Assembly: GCA_030146295.1 (NCBI GenBank) | Contig: JASLCD010000202.1 | Coordinates: forward strand, 1 to 64,000 | Source of the DNA: Chryseobacterium sp. | Lineage (GTDB): Bacteria; Bacteroidota; Bacteroidia; Flavobacteriales; Weeksellaceae | Reading direction: 5' to 3' | DNA length: 64,000 bases | Shown here: positions 34,750 through 44,334 of the stretch, one piece after another | How the letters are laid out: each line of letters begins with the position of its first letter | Numbering within the stretch: position 1 is the stretch's first letter | The notes under the pieces: generated by a model | What the model was told of the DNA's origin: nothing | Seen by the model: the letters and a program-made list of their open reading frames with translations, nothing else | Database searches by the model: none | Translations under genes and position numbers: made by a program

Positions 34750-35247
34750 TTAATTTTCAAATTTTATTGGTTCGCTCCATAGAATTTCATATTTACTGTT
34801 CTTGACTTTTTCCCAGTAAGATCCAAAAGAATAATATTTATTGGGAAAAATAATTTTTTTGAATCCAATTTTGAAATATTTCCTTTTTGAATCAGGATTT
34901 TTTGTCACCAGTAATTTATATTTTTTAGAAGTATTTTTTTCAAACTCTATATACACAGGAAAGTTAGAATCACATCTAAAAGTTTCAAACGAAAAATCAT
35001 TGTTGTCAAGTATGAAGTTGCTATTGTATGAGCAACTCATAATTCCATATAATTTATTATTATTTTTATTTTTTATAAATTGAAGTTCGACTTCTTGACC
35101 GGTTTTTTCAGGATGGTATTCTTTTAAGTATTGATTATTATTTCGATTTAAATTTATATTCACAGTTTTAATGTCCATTTCTAATTCTGGTTTTTCTTTG
35201 CAAGAAAATATTAAAAATAGCATTGATAAAAATAGTGGTAATTTCAT
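34750..35247 (-). CDS. Lipoprotein, unknown
   Basis: A 165-residue protein with a lipoprotein signal (LPLFLSMLFLIFSC|KEK, Cys ~16). The mature region is Lys/Asn-rich and beta-like, with one later cysteine pair. It is 26 bases after the next gene upstream on the same strand, forming an operon of two envelope proteins. Very AT-rich. No family recognised. Confidence 0.6.
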   Translation of the reverse strand: MKLPLFLSMLFLIFSCKEKPELEMDIKTVNINLNRNNNQYLKEYHPEKTGQEVELQFIKNKNNNKLYGIMSCSYNSNFILDNNDFSFETFRCDSNFPVYIEFEKNTSKKYKLLVTKNPDSKRKYFKIGFKKIIFPNKYYSFGSYWEKVKNSKYEILWSEPIKFEN

Positions 35248-35273
35248 TTGGAATAAGAATTTTGTGATATGTT

Positions 35274-36113
35274 TTAGTCTACTTTCTCTAATTCAAGAAC
35301 GGTTTTTGTGTGGTCAATATTGGTATATTCAAGTTTTACAAAACCATATTTAGGATTGAAATAAGAAATAAGCTCAGTTTTACCAATCCTGCTATTTGCT
35401 GTTGCATGAACAATATAGCATTCTAAATTCCCCAACTTTGTTACCTCATTTTTCTTATCTATTATTTCATAAGAGTATTGATTTTCAATACTTCCTTTCC
35501 ATTCAAGCCATCTCTTTTCTGACCAATGATCTCCAATTTCCAGACTCCAGTTCCATTTTGTTCCTATCTGATAGGGTGCTTTGATGTAAGGAAAAGGGTT
35601 AATTTCTAAAATTTTAAAAAAATCATTTCTTGGCGGATGTATCCAGACGTTCATTTCGTTCTCAATTGCACCGGTCTCTTCTATGCTCAGAAATTTACTA
35701 TTAGCCATCACATATTCGTACCCTATGGCTGTTTGATTATAATCAGGATTAATTCTTTCAAACGGATTTCCTGGCTGAGGTCTTAGAATTAAATGATTTA
35801 TAGTTTCCAAATCTTGTTTATCGATTTCCACAAATTCCCAATCAGCAATACTATAACCTTCGGGCTGTACAATTTCCTTCCCTTTTTTTATCAGAAATTT
35901 CTCTCCCTTTATATTCTGATAGAAATAGGAGTAAGTAAATTTTTTCCCAATCGTGTATATGATATTATTGCTGTTATAAACTTCATTATACGTTCTGATA
36001 CCATCAGGTTTTTCAACCATTATACCATCATCTATAATATATTTTTCAGAATCCGTTTGTGAAAAACAAGGAATACTCAATACAATGAATGGCACTATTT
36101 TAGTAAGGTTCAT
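35274..36113 (-). CDS. Secreted protein, unknown
   Basis: A 279-residue protein with a signal peptide (MNLTKIVPFIVLSIPCFS|QT). The mature part is beta-rich with many aromatic residues (YQIGTKWNWSLEIGDHWSEK; LECYIVHATANSRIGKTELI; YFNPKYGFVKLEY). The closing 'A-x-S-x-x-G-x-t-x-l-x-x-Y-f-x-x-x-y-G-f-v-k' pattern resembles secreted beta-barrel lipid- or ligand-binding proteins of Bacteroidota, but no family is certain. Operon with the following lipoprotein gene. Confidence 0.6.
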   Translation of the reverse strand: MNLTKIVPFIVLSIPCFSQTDSEKYIIDDGIMVEKPDGIRTYNEVYNSNNIIYTIGKKFTYSYFYQNIKGEKFLIKKGKEIVQPEGYSIADWEFVEIDKQDLETINHLILRPQPGNPFERINPDYNQTAIGYEYVMANSKFLSIEETGAIENEMNVWIHPPRNDFFKILEINPFPYIKAPYQIGTKWNWSLEIGDHWSEKRWLEWKGSIENQYSYEIIDKKNEVTKLGNLECYIVHATANSRIGKTELISYFNPKYGFVKLEYTNIDHTKTVLELEKVD

Positions 36114-36195
36114 TTATAAATATTTAGGCTGGTGATTGCTTCAAATATACTGCTTTTTTGAACTCAGAAATCATCACCATTTAATTTGATACTGT

Positions 36196-36402
36196 TCTGT
36201 GGTTTACCTAACGTCTATTAAACCAAGTATTACTAGAAATCCCGATCTTAGTGATGCTGAGATTCTTGAAAGAGAAAAAAAAATTGTAAAAACTATAATG
36301 AAGAAACATGAGAAATTAAGGTTTTAGAACATTCTGATAAAGACTATATGAAATTTCTTTATACCAGGGTCAATACATACAAAATCAAAGGCCTCCCGTA
36401 GG
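36196..36402 (+). pseudogene. Frameshifted gene remnant
   Basis: One frame reads SIKPSITRNPDLSDAEILER... to a TAG after KHEKLRF (~36326). The next frame picks up as KVLEHSDKDYMKFLYTRVN and ends at ~36402. The coding-like character of both halves and the single switch point suggest a broken gene without its 5' end. The family is not recognised. Confidence 0.35.
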
Positions 36403-36449
36403 AAGCCTTCGAAACACCAAATCACAAAATATTAATATGAAAAATTAAT

Positions 36450-36995
36450 TTATAAAGCTGTTGCAGTATAAGTTACTGTTTGCGTATAAGTTCCGGCTGG
36501 TTTACCTAAGATATCAGAAGATGATGATTTCGCCGCTGGAATGGTGTAGTCCAAGTTCAGTGTCAGAGCACTTCCAAGCGGAGCATTTGATACTAAGGTT
36601 TGATCCGTTGCAGATAAAACTACAGCGCTTTTTGTTCCCCCCATGGTTCCGGCAGCTGTAGCGGCTTTGATAGTCAAAACATTTACGGGGATCAAGTTGG
36701 TTCCATTCATAAAATTAGCACCTCCTGCTTTTACTTTAACATTAAAATTCTTCGTTGAAGTAACTTTTAAAGAGTTGGCTTTAGTAATTGTTTGATCAGA
36801 GTTATAATCTGCTGCAGTAACATAGTTAAAGTCAACTGTATTACCAATGGCAGTACTTCCCGCATCAATAGAGATGACATCGTTCAGGGTAATGGTTGCC
36901 GTTGTGGTTGCCGTTGTATTTTGAGCTTGAACATTGTTGGTTCCTAATAGGATTGCTCCAATAGTTAAAGTTGATATTACGATTAGTTTTTTCAT
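36450..36995 (-). CDS. Secreted fimbrial-like beta protein (DUF4402-like)
   Basis: A 181-residue protein with a signal peptide (MKKLIVISTLTIGAILLGTNNVQA|QN). The mature sequence is Thr/Ala/Ser-rich and beta-stranded with no cysteine and ends GKPAGTYTQTVTYTATAL, the type of final strand seen in DUF4402 and pilin-like or WxL-like surface proteins. A -7 box (TAGATTTG, 37047-37040) precedes it. A decayed copy of its 3' end lies upstream at 37190-37239. The role could be a fimbrial or surface subunit; not certain. Confidence 0.6.
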   Translation of the reverse strand: MKKLIVISTLTIGAILLGTNNVQAQNTTATTTATITLNDVISIDAGSTAIGNTVDFNYVTAADYNSDQTITKANSLKVTSTKNFNVKVKAGGANFMNGTNLIPVNVLTIKAATAAGTMGGTKSAVVLSATDQTLVSNAPLGSALTLNLDYTIPAAKSSSSDILGKPAGTYTQTVTYTATAL

Positions 36996-37039
36996 GATGG
37001 TAATTTTTTATTTTTACTTAATTGTTCTTTTGTATACTG

Positions 37040-37047
37040 CAAATCTA
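37040..37047 (-). promoter_or_regulatory. -7 promoter element (TAGATTTG) of the fimbrial-like gene
   Basis: The minus-strand TAGATTTG is 45 bases before the start codon. No clear -33 element. Confidence 0.45.
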
Positions 37048-37133
37048 CAGCAGCGATAAAAGTTTCTTTGTAGTGGAAAACGGAAGTTCATGTAGTAAAA
37101 TCACTACACGGGTTATTCCTATCATCAATAGAA

Positions 37134-37167
37134 AAGCCCTCAACACTTTCTAAGTGTTGAGGGCTTA
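37134..37167 (-). terminator. Terminator after a decayed gene copy
   Basis: AAGCCCTCAACACT / AGTGTTGAGGGCTT, a 14-bp stem, is followed on the minus strand by TTTTC. It is about 20 bases downstream of the 3' relic, as expected for the lost gene's own terminator. Confidence 0.7.
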
Positions 37168-37189
37168 TATAAATTGCTGTTATCTGTAC

Positions 37190-37239
37190 TATAAAACTGT
37201 CGTAATATAAATTACTATTTACGTATAATTTAGGTTTTC
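37190..37239 (-). pseudogene. Relic of the 3' end of a fimbrial-like paralogue
   Basis: On the minus strand this segment closely matches the last ~50 bases of the intact gene at 36450-36500 (common word TATACG-AAA-AGTAA-TTATA), but with point changes and an in-frame stop. Only the tail remains. Confidence 0.5.
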
Positions 37240-37455
37240 ACAAAAATTTATAGGTTGGTCAATTTGTTATCATCGTTTTTTTGAGACTATTTTTTTATTA
37301 TTAATGTTACTGCTAATCGTATAACTTTCTTCGAAGATATTCATTCTCGTGACAACTATATTTCTAAGTGTACCACTTAATTATTTTACAAATTTAAGTT
37401 CTATTATTTTTTCTTTAACAAGTAAAATGCGGATTCATTTCAGAATTTTGTGACT

Positions 37456-40400
37456 TCAAGACTTATTAGCATTGCTTTTTAAAAACTGCCCATCTTTGTA
37501 TATATGCTTCTGTTGCAAGCTATATTCTACCGCTTCAAAAACGCCTTTTTTTATATCCTCCGTCACACGTGAAAAACCAAATAATTTAGATACTAAAGGT
37601 ACTAATTCTTTTGGCTGTATTGCAATAGAGTCGGAAATAACTTTCTGTATGCCCAAATCAATTTCTTCGATAGAAATATATGATATTTTTCTGGAAGTAG
37701 ATGGAAGAACCGTCCTATTTCTAATCTCCAGTTTTTTTTCAGGATCATATAAAAAATCTCCTTTTTTTATTAATAGATTATTATTAGCTGCATAATCAAC
37801 CGCATTTATTAAAGATGTACGAATGCGGCTCCCCACTTTAGAGATACCATTGGCCTCAGCCATTCTTCTGGCAACTTCTTCAAAATGAACAGGACTTTCA
37901 GTTTTCACAACATTACAAATCCACTCACCAAGCTTTCCCACAGTATGTAAATGGAGCTCACGGTCTGCAATTTCTGAAGATAATACAGCCTGCTCATATT
38001 CTGGATACATATGTTTTTCTGCTGCAGTAGACTCCTCACGGACTAAGTTTCGGAGTTCCTCCATAAGTTCTTCCTCCAAACTATCATTGTGTTCAGCCTG
38101 TGTTTTTGCTCTGTTTACAGCTTCAGCAATCAGCCTAAGCTCTCCGGCTGGGTTACGGAACCAATCCAAACTCCATACATGAATTAGATTCCAGCCCATA
38201 CCTTCAAGGACTGAATTTCTTAATCGATCCCGGTCTCTTACTGATTGAGCATTTTGATAGGATCTGCCGTCACAGTTTATACCTAATAGGTATCTTCCCG
38301 GATGATCAGGATCTGCAATTGCCAAATCAATATAGAACCCTGCAGAACCTACTTTTTCTCGTACAATATATCCCTCTTTTTTAAGTGTTTCCGCCACTAT
38401 GCTCTCAAACGGCTGGGGCTGGTAAGGCAACTCGTTCTTATTACTTTCAAATTTTCCATACTGGGCAAAATAAAGAAAACTTTTCAAAGCACGGATTCCA
38501 AATTTTGCATTAGGACCTATAATCATATCTGCCGCTGTAATATTAGTAAAAACCTCACAGCGAATTTTCGCTCTTGTAATCAGCACATTGAGTCTACGTT
38601 CCCCTCCTTCATTATTAAGTGGCCCAAAGCTCATCGGTACTTTCCCGTCTTCAGTTCTCCCGTAGCCTAAGCTTATAAAAATAACATCTCTTTCATCTCC
38701 CTGTACATTTTCCAGATTTTTCACAAAAAAAGGTTCGTCTGCATGCTCCCTAAAATAATTTTCAACCTCAGGATTTTTTCTTCTTCTTATTTCTATAGCG
38801 TTTTGAATTGCCTGCATTTGCGCTGTACTGAAGGCAACTACTCCCAGACTTAACTTGTGATTAGTCAAAGCGTGTTGAATAACAGCATTTGCTACTTCCT
38901 CCGCTTCTCTTGGATTGGTACGGGTTTTACCCTTATCATAATATGTATCCGGCAAATGATTAAATACAAGCCCCATCCTATTTTTTGATCCCGGGCTTGG
39001 GAAAATTACTAACTTATCTTCATAAAATTCCTGGTTAGAAAGACTAATCAGGGATTCATGTCGGCTTCTATAATGCCAACGCAACATCCGTTGTGGAGCT
39101 CCCTGTGCATCGCACATGCCTAAGATACTTTGCATATCGGCTGTTACGTTGTCTTCATCTTCCGTATCAGTATTCAGCTTATCAAAAAAGCTAGTCGGAG
39201 GCATTTGCCTGGTATCTCCTACTACCACAATCTGCCTTCCTCTCAGGATGGCTCCCAGTGCATCAACTGGTCTTACCTGACTGGCTTCGTCAAAGATTAC
39301 CAAGTCAAAATCAATACTGTTTGGAGGCAGCAAACTAGCAATTGACATTGGACTCATCATAAAAACAGGTTTGATCGCTTGAATTGCCATGCCTGCCTCT
39401 TGCACTAGTCTCCGTACCGACATATGTCTCGCTTTACGGTTAAATTCACTTTTCAGTATATTGATCTGGCCGCCACCGTCTTGCTTAGGCACTCCTTCCC
39501 AGTGCTTTAAAGCAACCTTTGCCCTGTTATAGTATTGTTTCAATACATCCATTCTTCTAAATCCAGCAATGGTTTCTTCGTGGGTAGACCGTTCAAACTT
39601 TCTCAGTTCTGCACTTTCAATCATAGCCTGCTCAAGAAGATAATCATACCAGGTTTTCTGGAAAGCAGTTTTCAAATAAGATGCAGCATCGTCCCAGTTT
39701 TCAACTGCCTTAATAAGAAAACCGGCTCCATTCTGTTGGATCTCATCCTTTAAAACATTCCATTGAACGACTTTATGAATTTCTGGCAGCTGCTCTTTCC
39801 AAAGGCTCAGAACCGCAACCTGCTTAGAGAGCTTAAAGCCTTCAATACCATTGCCCTCAAAATCCAGATGCTTAAATATTGCTTTGAAAGCTTTCTGCTT
39901 CTCATCTGCAAAACGGATAGTATTTTCTGAATATTGTCTTATAGTATCCTGATTTTTATTTTTTTCTAACAGCTCTATAATTTCTGGATAACCATCCCCT
40001 TTACTTACAAAACTATGAACTTTCTGTAAATATTCTGTCCCCATTTTCAACGTTGCCCAATCTTTTTGCTGTTTAAGCCAATGCTGCCCATAAAGTTGGG
40101 CTCCCAATCTTTCGAAAGGTTGTAATGATGAAGAAAGTCTTTTTTCTTCCATTATAATATTCACCAGCTCTAGCTTTTTTTCTAAAAGATCTGGCATTGG
40201 AGAATTTAACATGGAACCAAGCTTAATTACACTTTTTTTATAATCTCCGATGATGAATCTGTACCACTTTTTACCATGAACAATTAAATTTTGCCTGATT
40301 TCCATCATATCCTGGTTCCAAGCTTCAGGAATAAATACTGAATCATAAGTACGATGGATTTCAGCTAGTCTGCTACCGATCTCTAGCATCATATCAATAT

Positions 40401-42114
40401 CGGCTTTATTATTTAGCCATGCATTATCTCTTACAGACATTGAACCTATCCCAGGATTTTGTAGAATGAGTTCAACAGTATCCACAGTTTTGTTGATTTC
40501 TTCAATATCTACTGGGATCGGAAATTCCAGATATTCAGAAAGTGTATTTGAAGCATTTATGAGATTTTCTGTTAGCTCTATCCCATTTGCCAGCAATTCT
40601 TTTGCAAGCTCTTCATCTTTAGGAAGAAAAACTGATAAGGTACTGCCATAGAAGATCAGGTTTTCAGGAGATCCTATTTTATTAAGCCTTACCTGAATCT
40701 TTTCGGCACTGCGTTCAAGATCCCAGATTTCCGCAGAAGTTAACGTTGAAAGATTTTCTATATTGATTTTGGGAAATTTATAGCCTTTATTTTCAGCATC
40801 TATTTTTAACAATAACCCTATTATGTCATGCACAGATAAGCCGCTTTGTCCGGCGGGCCGGTTTATCTCGTCTGCATAAGTATTCAGTTCATTGGTTACC
40901 GGCTCCAATAAGCGGATTTCATCTTCAAGATGAGCCATTGTGGGTTTACCTAGTTCTAAAATACGTTTCAACTCTGCGTGGAGCTCACGTTTATTAGCTT
41001 TATTACTGTGGAGCTCGAGGCAGGCTTCACCTAAACCGATACTGTCCAATCTCCTTTTTACTACTTCCAGCGCAGCCATTTTTTCCGCTACAAACAGTAC
41101 CTTTTTTCCGGTGCCGATCGCATTGGCAATAAGATTGGTAATAGTCTGAGATTTTCCGGTTCCCGGAGGACCCTGGATGACCATATTTCTACCTTCATGC
41201 ACCGCCAGCATGGCGATAACCTGGGAACTGTCTGCATCTACTACCTGCAATAACTTATTTGCATCCGTCTCCTTATCTAGCATGTGCTCTTCTCCAACTG
41301 TAGGTTGTGGCTCAGTAAATCCGTTTCCAAATAAAGACTGCAATATCGGATGGTCGTATGGTTTTTTGGTCTGCGGCCACTCGTTGCTGTCTAGATCATG
41401 ATAGATCATGAATTTACCAAAGGAAAAGAATCCTAACTCAATAGCATTAGATTCTACCTTCCAGTTTTCAAGATGATTTATATGCTCCTGAATTTTATTA
41501 AAATATTCGTCGATATCAAGATCTTCATCCTCGGGAAGATTCGGAATAGTGATATTAAAATCCATCATCATTTTGGCCTGAAGAGATAAATTAGCTCCGA
41601 TTTCACCACCAGTATATCGTAACCTAAATCTTTCGCTGGCACTTGACCGTTCTAATGCAACAGGAACAAGTATAAGTGGTGCTAATTTAACATCCTCTTT
41701 GCCTGTTTCAAACCAGCAAAGCATTCCCAGTGATAAAAATAAGGTATTTACTCCCTGTTCTTCAATACTTGTTTTTGCTGCGTAATAAGTATTTAGAATT
41801 TTTGTCTGAAGCTTTTGTTCTGATTCATTAGTTTGGAGTCTGGTATCGTTATAAGCATCCTGCAGCTCAGCTTCTGAGAGCGGAGGCAATTCAAAAAGCT
41901 CATCATCATCATCTTTGCCGGGTCTGCCTAAAAAAGTCATCGCTTTATTCTGCTTTACCAGAATATTATAGATGGAAATTGACTGTTCCTGGACAATGTG
42001 CAAACCTCGGGCTTTCGGAATTTTGTAATTTAATAATGTGTTACGCATCCCAAGATCCAGCAGCTCCTTCCTTGCTGCTTCTAGCTTGGGAGATAAGAGA
42101 TCTCTCATATTCAT
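37456..42114 (-). CDS. DUF4011 / SF1 helicase / Vsr-like nuclease / DUF3320 protein
   Basis: A 1552-residue multidomain protein. The N-terminal DUF4011 region (EAARKELLDLGMRNTLLNYK) leads to an SF1 helicase with Walker A GPPGTGKSQTITNLI (~315), motif II LVIFDEASQ (~940) and VVGDTRQMPPTSFF. Next are NVQGDERDVIFISLGYG and RRLNVLITRA. A PD-(D/E)XK/Vsr-like nuclease of MTES_1575 type follows (IDLAI...GINCDGRSY, ~1260-1310), then winged DUF3320 domains (~1390-1480). It is cytosolic. This architecture occurs in antiphage helicase-nuclease proteins and elsewhere in mobile islands. Only decayed genes flank it, including an excisionase-type HTH relic just upstream, consistent with an accessory defence gene. 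Activity is inference. Confidence 0.88.
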   Translation of the reverse strand: MNMRDLLSPKLEAARKELLDLGMRNTLLNYKIPKARGLHIVQEQSISIYNILVKQNKAMTFLGRPGKDDDDELFELPPLSEAELQDAYNDTRLQTNESEQKLQTKILNTYYAAKTSIEEQGVNTLFLSLGMLCWFETGKEDVKLAPLILVPVALERSSASERFRLRYTGGEIGANLSLQAKMMMDFNITIPNLPEDEDLDIDEYFNKIQEHINHLENWKVESNAIELGFFSFGKFMIYHDLDSNEWPQTKKPYDHPILQSLFGNGFTEPQPTVGEEHMLDKETDANKLLQVVDADSSQVIAMLAVHEGRNMVIQGPPGTGKSQTITNLIANAIGTGKKVLFVAEKMAALEVVKRRLDSIGLGEACLELHSNKANKRELHAELKRILELGKPTMAHLEDEIRLLEPVTNELNTYADEINRPAGQSGLSVHDIIGLLLKIDAENKGYKFPKINIENLSTLTSAEIWDLERSAEKIQVRLNKIGSPENLIFYGSTLSVFLPKDEELAKELLANGIELTENLINASNTLSEYLEFPIPVDIEEINKTVDTVELILQNPGIGSMSVRDNAWLNNKADIDMMLEIGSRLAEIHRTYDSVFIPEAWNQDMMEIRQNLIVHGKKWYRFIIGDYKKSVIKLGSMLNSPMPDLLEKKLELVNIIMEEKRLSSSLQPFERLGAQLYGQHWLKQQKDWATLKMGTEYLQKVHSFVSKGDGYPEIIELLEKNKNQDTIRQYSENTIRFADEKQKAFKAIFKHLDFEGNGIEGFKLSKQVAVLSLWKEQLPEIHKVVQWNVLKDEIQQNGAGFLIKAVENWDDAASYLKTAFQKTWYDYLLEQAMIESAELRKFERSTHEETIAGFRRMDVLKQYYNRAKVALKHWEGVPKQDGGGQINILKSEFNRKARHMSVRRLVQEAGMAIQAIKPVFMMSPMSIASLLPPNSIDFDLVIFDEASQVRPVDALGAILRGRQIVVVGDTRQMPPTSFFDKLNTDTEDEDNVTADMQSILGMCDAQGAPQRMLRWHYRSRHESLISLSNQEFYEDKLVIFPSPGSKNRMGLVFNHLPDTYYDKGKTRTNPREAEEVANAVIQHALTNHKLSLGVVAFSTAQMQAIQNAIEIRRRKNPEVENYFREHADEPFFVKNLENVQGDERDVIFISLGYGRTEDGKVPMSFGPLNNEGGERRLNVLITRAKIRCEVFTNITAADMIIGPNAKFGIRALKSFLYFAQYGKFESNKNELPYQPQPFESIVAETLKKEGYIVREKVGSAGFYIDLAIADPDHPGRYLLGINCDGRSYQNAQSVRDRDRLRNSVLEGMGWNLIHVWSLDWFRNPAGELRLIAEAVNRAKTQAEHNDSLEEELMEELRNLVREESTAAEKHMYPEYEQAVLSSEIADRELHLHTVGKLGEWICNVVKTESPVHFEEVARRMAEANGISKVGSRIRTSLINAVDYAANNNLLIKKGDFLYDPEKKLEIRNRTVLPSTSRKISYISIEEIDLGIQKVISDSIAIQPKELVPLVSKLFGFSRVTEDIKKGVFEAVEYSLQQKHIYKDGQFLKSNANKS

Positions 42115-42241
42115 GATTATTATAAGTCTCTAATGTAGAAAAAAAAGAGGATATTGAAAAACGGAAACACGTAAAATTATAGCATCGTTTCGTTTGTCCT
42201 TATATTAAATGATTGCTTTCGCTTCGAAACTTGTTACATTA

Positions 42242-42679
42242 TCAAGGATACTTGTCTGCTTCACTCTGGCTTGTCTGGATATTTACATTGGCTATCCACA
42301 TTGAACTAATTGTACCTTGGCATTGATCAGTGAACTGGCGACCCAGGAATTTATTATTGAGATTGGGCTCTTTTCGGATTCTATGCAGATAAACGGCAAT
42401 CTGTACTACATCTCTTGTTTGAAGGGATAATCGAACATCCATCTTACTAATCACAGTTCCAAGATTAATGGTGATGGTATAATAAGGCCGTTTTTTATTG
42501 GTATGGTAACGCTGTATCTTGAGTTTATGCTAAATAACTAAATTATATATTGGTTATCAAGCAATTGATCACTATCTACTTCGATAAATCTAGATTGGTT
42601 ATTTGCTGCCTGCTCTTTTAGGATGTCAAATCGTTCTATGTTCCATCCAAGCTCTAAATTCTGTTCTTTCAATATTCAT
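42242..42679 (-). pseudogene. Frameshifted excisionase/MerR-like HTH gene of a mobile element
   Basis: From ATG at 42679 the minus strand reads MNIERTEFRAWMEH, then after a frame change ERFDILKEQAANNQSRF and DSDQLLDNQYII, and after another HKLKIQRYHTNKKRPYYTI. Together these match the HTH proteins of Bacteroidota conjugative elements (MNI-x-R-x-EF-x-AWME...RFDIL...LLDNQ-D...S-x-R-x-LQRYR...LPYYTI). The remaining frame to 42242 (KMDVRLSLQTRDVVQIAVYL...QSEADKYP) is unrelated-looking and ends in a stop. At least two frameshifts make it inactive. Confidence 0.6.
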
Positions 42680-42784
42680 TATGGTGATTTTAAAATTGCC
42701 GGTGATGTAAAATTGGACAACAGAAATCATAATAAAATCACTAGTTTGTTGCAGTACTAAAAAGATTTTTGTTTTTAATCCATA

Positions 42785-42823
42785 AAAAATACTGCAAGAA
42801 TCCATTCCCTTGCAGTATTTTTA
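42785..42823. terminator. Bidirectional terminator
   Basis: AAATACTGCAAG / CTTGCAGTATTT stem (about 42787-42798 and 42809-42820) with T on the plus side and, on the minus strand, T after the stem as well. It ends the minus-strand gene at 42875. Confidence 0.8.
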
Positions 42824-42874
42824 TGTGTTTTTAGAATCGCTGAGCCTTGTTATTTAGATAAAAAAGCTACTATA

Positions 42875-43981
42875 TTAGTTTTGGAATTTTACAAAATCCA
42901 GATAAAAAGAGGGATTTCCGGCATTGAATGAGGAGGGTATTATTCCATTTGTTTTACCTGCAAAGACGGTATAAGTTCCTGGTGTTGCAAAATATAATAC
43001 ACGGTTCTGATCTCTTGGAAACATGAATGCAGCAGTGTTTGATCCACAGTAGCTTCTCCAGACATCACCAATCCCATTAATATAGAAAAAGTAATCATTA
43101 CAGTCGGAATTGATGGCGACTCCACATCGGAAAAAATACCAACCCTTAGCCGAAATTGTAACCTGAACTCCCGTATTCAATCCAGAGCCTCCTGTGACCC
43201 CTGTAAAAGGATTTATCAGTGTTCCGGTATATGGTGTCCAATTATTCGCAAATGCCGTAGTAACAGTGGATGACCATGTTGCTAAACCATTAGTGTCACT
43301 TGTAAGTACATACCCCAGCTGCTGAGTACCGTCTTTAATCTGAAGGGCTCCATTAGTAGTTCCGTTGTCAATAACAACTTTGGCATTAGATGCACCCGCT
43401 GGTACTGTATTGGTTCCCATCAGTACTTTTCCTGTACCGTTGATACTCAAATTGTTTCCAGCCATTGCAATATTAGTAGCTTGCGAAAGAGTTCCTCCCA
43501 GTTTTACATCTGTACCTGACAATGCAATACCGTTACTTGCCGTCACTTTTGAAAGTATCTCCCATGTAGAAGTAGGCCCTGTAAGTCCAGTACTAATAAT
43601 TTCTAAACTTTGGTTTGGGGACACAATAACGCTGGGGTTTCCATTAATGGTCTCTGGAGCTGTGGAATTTACTGTAATGCTAAAGTTTGTATTATTTTTA
43701 ATTCTATAAATACGTCCTTTATAATTTCCAATTCCACTTATGGCGGGAGGCAGAGTAAAAATAGCATCGGAACTTCCATTATATGAGACATGGAAATCTG
43801 ATGAGGTCAAATTATAAGAGTTTGTATTGATAATGTTATAATTTGCTGCTAATGATCCGGAGATATCCATAGTGGAACCAGGATTCGCAGTATTAATACC
43901 AACATTACCTGCCTGAGAAAAAACAATAGCAGGGCTTAAAGCTAGCATTGCAAAAAATAATTTTGTATAAATCTTACCCAT
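42875..43981 (-). CDS. Secreted 'VGINT-NP' repeat-type surface protein with C-terminal beta domain
   Basis: A 368-residue protein with a signal peptide (MGKIYTKLFFAMLALSPAIVFS|QA) followed by GNVGINTANPGSTMDISG, a motif found at the mature N-terminus of many large flavobacterial surface proteins that resemble phage tail-fibre shafts. The middle is Asn/Thr/Gly-rich, and the C-terminal ~130 residues (NWTPYTGTLINPFTGVTGG...GWYFFRCGVAINSD...YLDFVKFQN) look like a C1q/TNF-like or tail-spike jelly roll. There is no T9SS tail. Likely a surface or matrix protein; function unknown. Confidence 0.75.
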   Translation of the reverse strand: MGKIYTKLFFAMLALSPAIVFSQAGNVGINTANPGSTMDISGSLAANYNIINTNSYNLTSSDFHVSYNGSSDAIFTLPPAISGIGNYKGRIYRIKNNTNFSITVNSTAPETINGNPSVIVSPNQSLEIISTGLTGPTSTWEILSKVTASNGIALSGTDVKLGGTLSQATNIAMAGNNLSINGTGKVLMGTNTVPAGASNAKVVIDNGTTNGALQIKDGTQQLGYVLTSDTNGLATWSSTVTTAFANNWTPYTGTLINPFTGVTGGSGLNTGVQVTISAKGWYFFRCGVAINSDCNDYFFYINGIGDVWRSYCGSNTAAFMFPRDQNRVLYFATPGTYTVFAGKTNGIIPSSFNAGNPSFYLDFVKFQN

Positions 43982-44064
43982 TCTTTATTCTTTTATATAT
44001 CTTAATTGATACTGTTATTACAGGAGTAAAGATATCTGAAGATTTATATAGAAAATTTATATAT

Positions 44065-44108
44065 GTTGTGGAAATACATGGATAAGCCTGTGGAAAAATA
44101 TCCACAAC
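44065..44108. promoter_or_regulatory. Cluster of DnaA-box-like words and inverted repeat
   Basis: GTTGTGGA (44065-44072) and TCCACAAC (44101-44108) form an inverted repeat. Inside and overlapping are CATGGATAA, TGTGGAAAA and ATATCCACA, all one to two mismatches from the DnaA box TTATCCACA. The function is not established; 43982-44334 is otherwise empty. Confidence 0.35.
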
Positions 44109-44334
44109 TTATAAATTCAAAGAGTGAGTTTCCCCATACAATAAATTGTTCCTAACCTAAGGAAGCGGAAAATCATAAAAAAGAAAGAAGAAGACGATTT
44201 TTAGGATAACCTTTTATGAGTAATTTTTTAAAATTTGTAATTGGCAAACTTTATAAGTGTTGTTCCCCGTGTAAGTATTATTTTGAATGGTTGCATAAGA
44301 TTCTCTTTTATAAAAAAGTTAAAATCATAAATTA

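Noticed and set aside
42638..42760. 40-codon plus-strand ORF (MFHPSSKFCSFN...)
   Set aside because: It lies opposite the frameshifted HTH pseudogene, whose residues match a known mobile-element protein, so it is a shadow.
44065..44108. Replication origin
   Set aside because: The DnaA-like words are imperfect and neither dnaA nor other origin genes are nearby.
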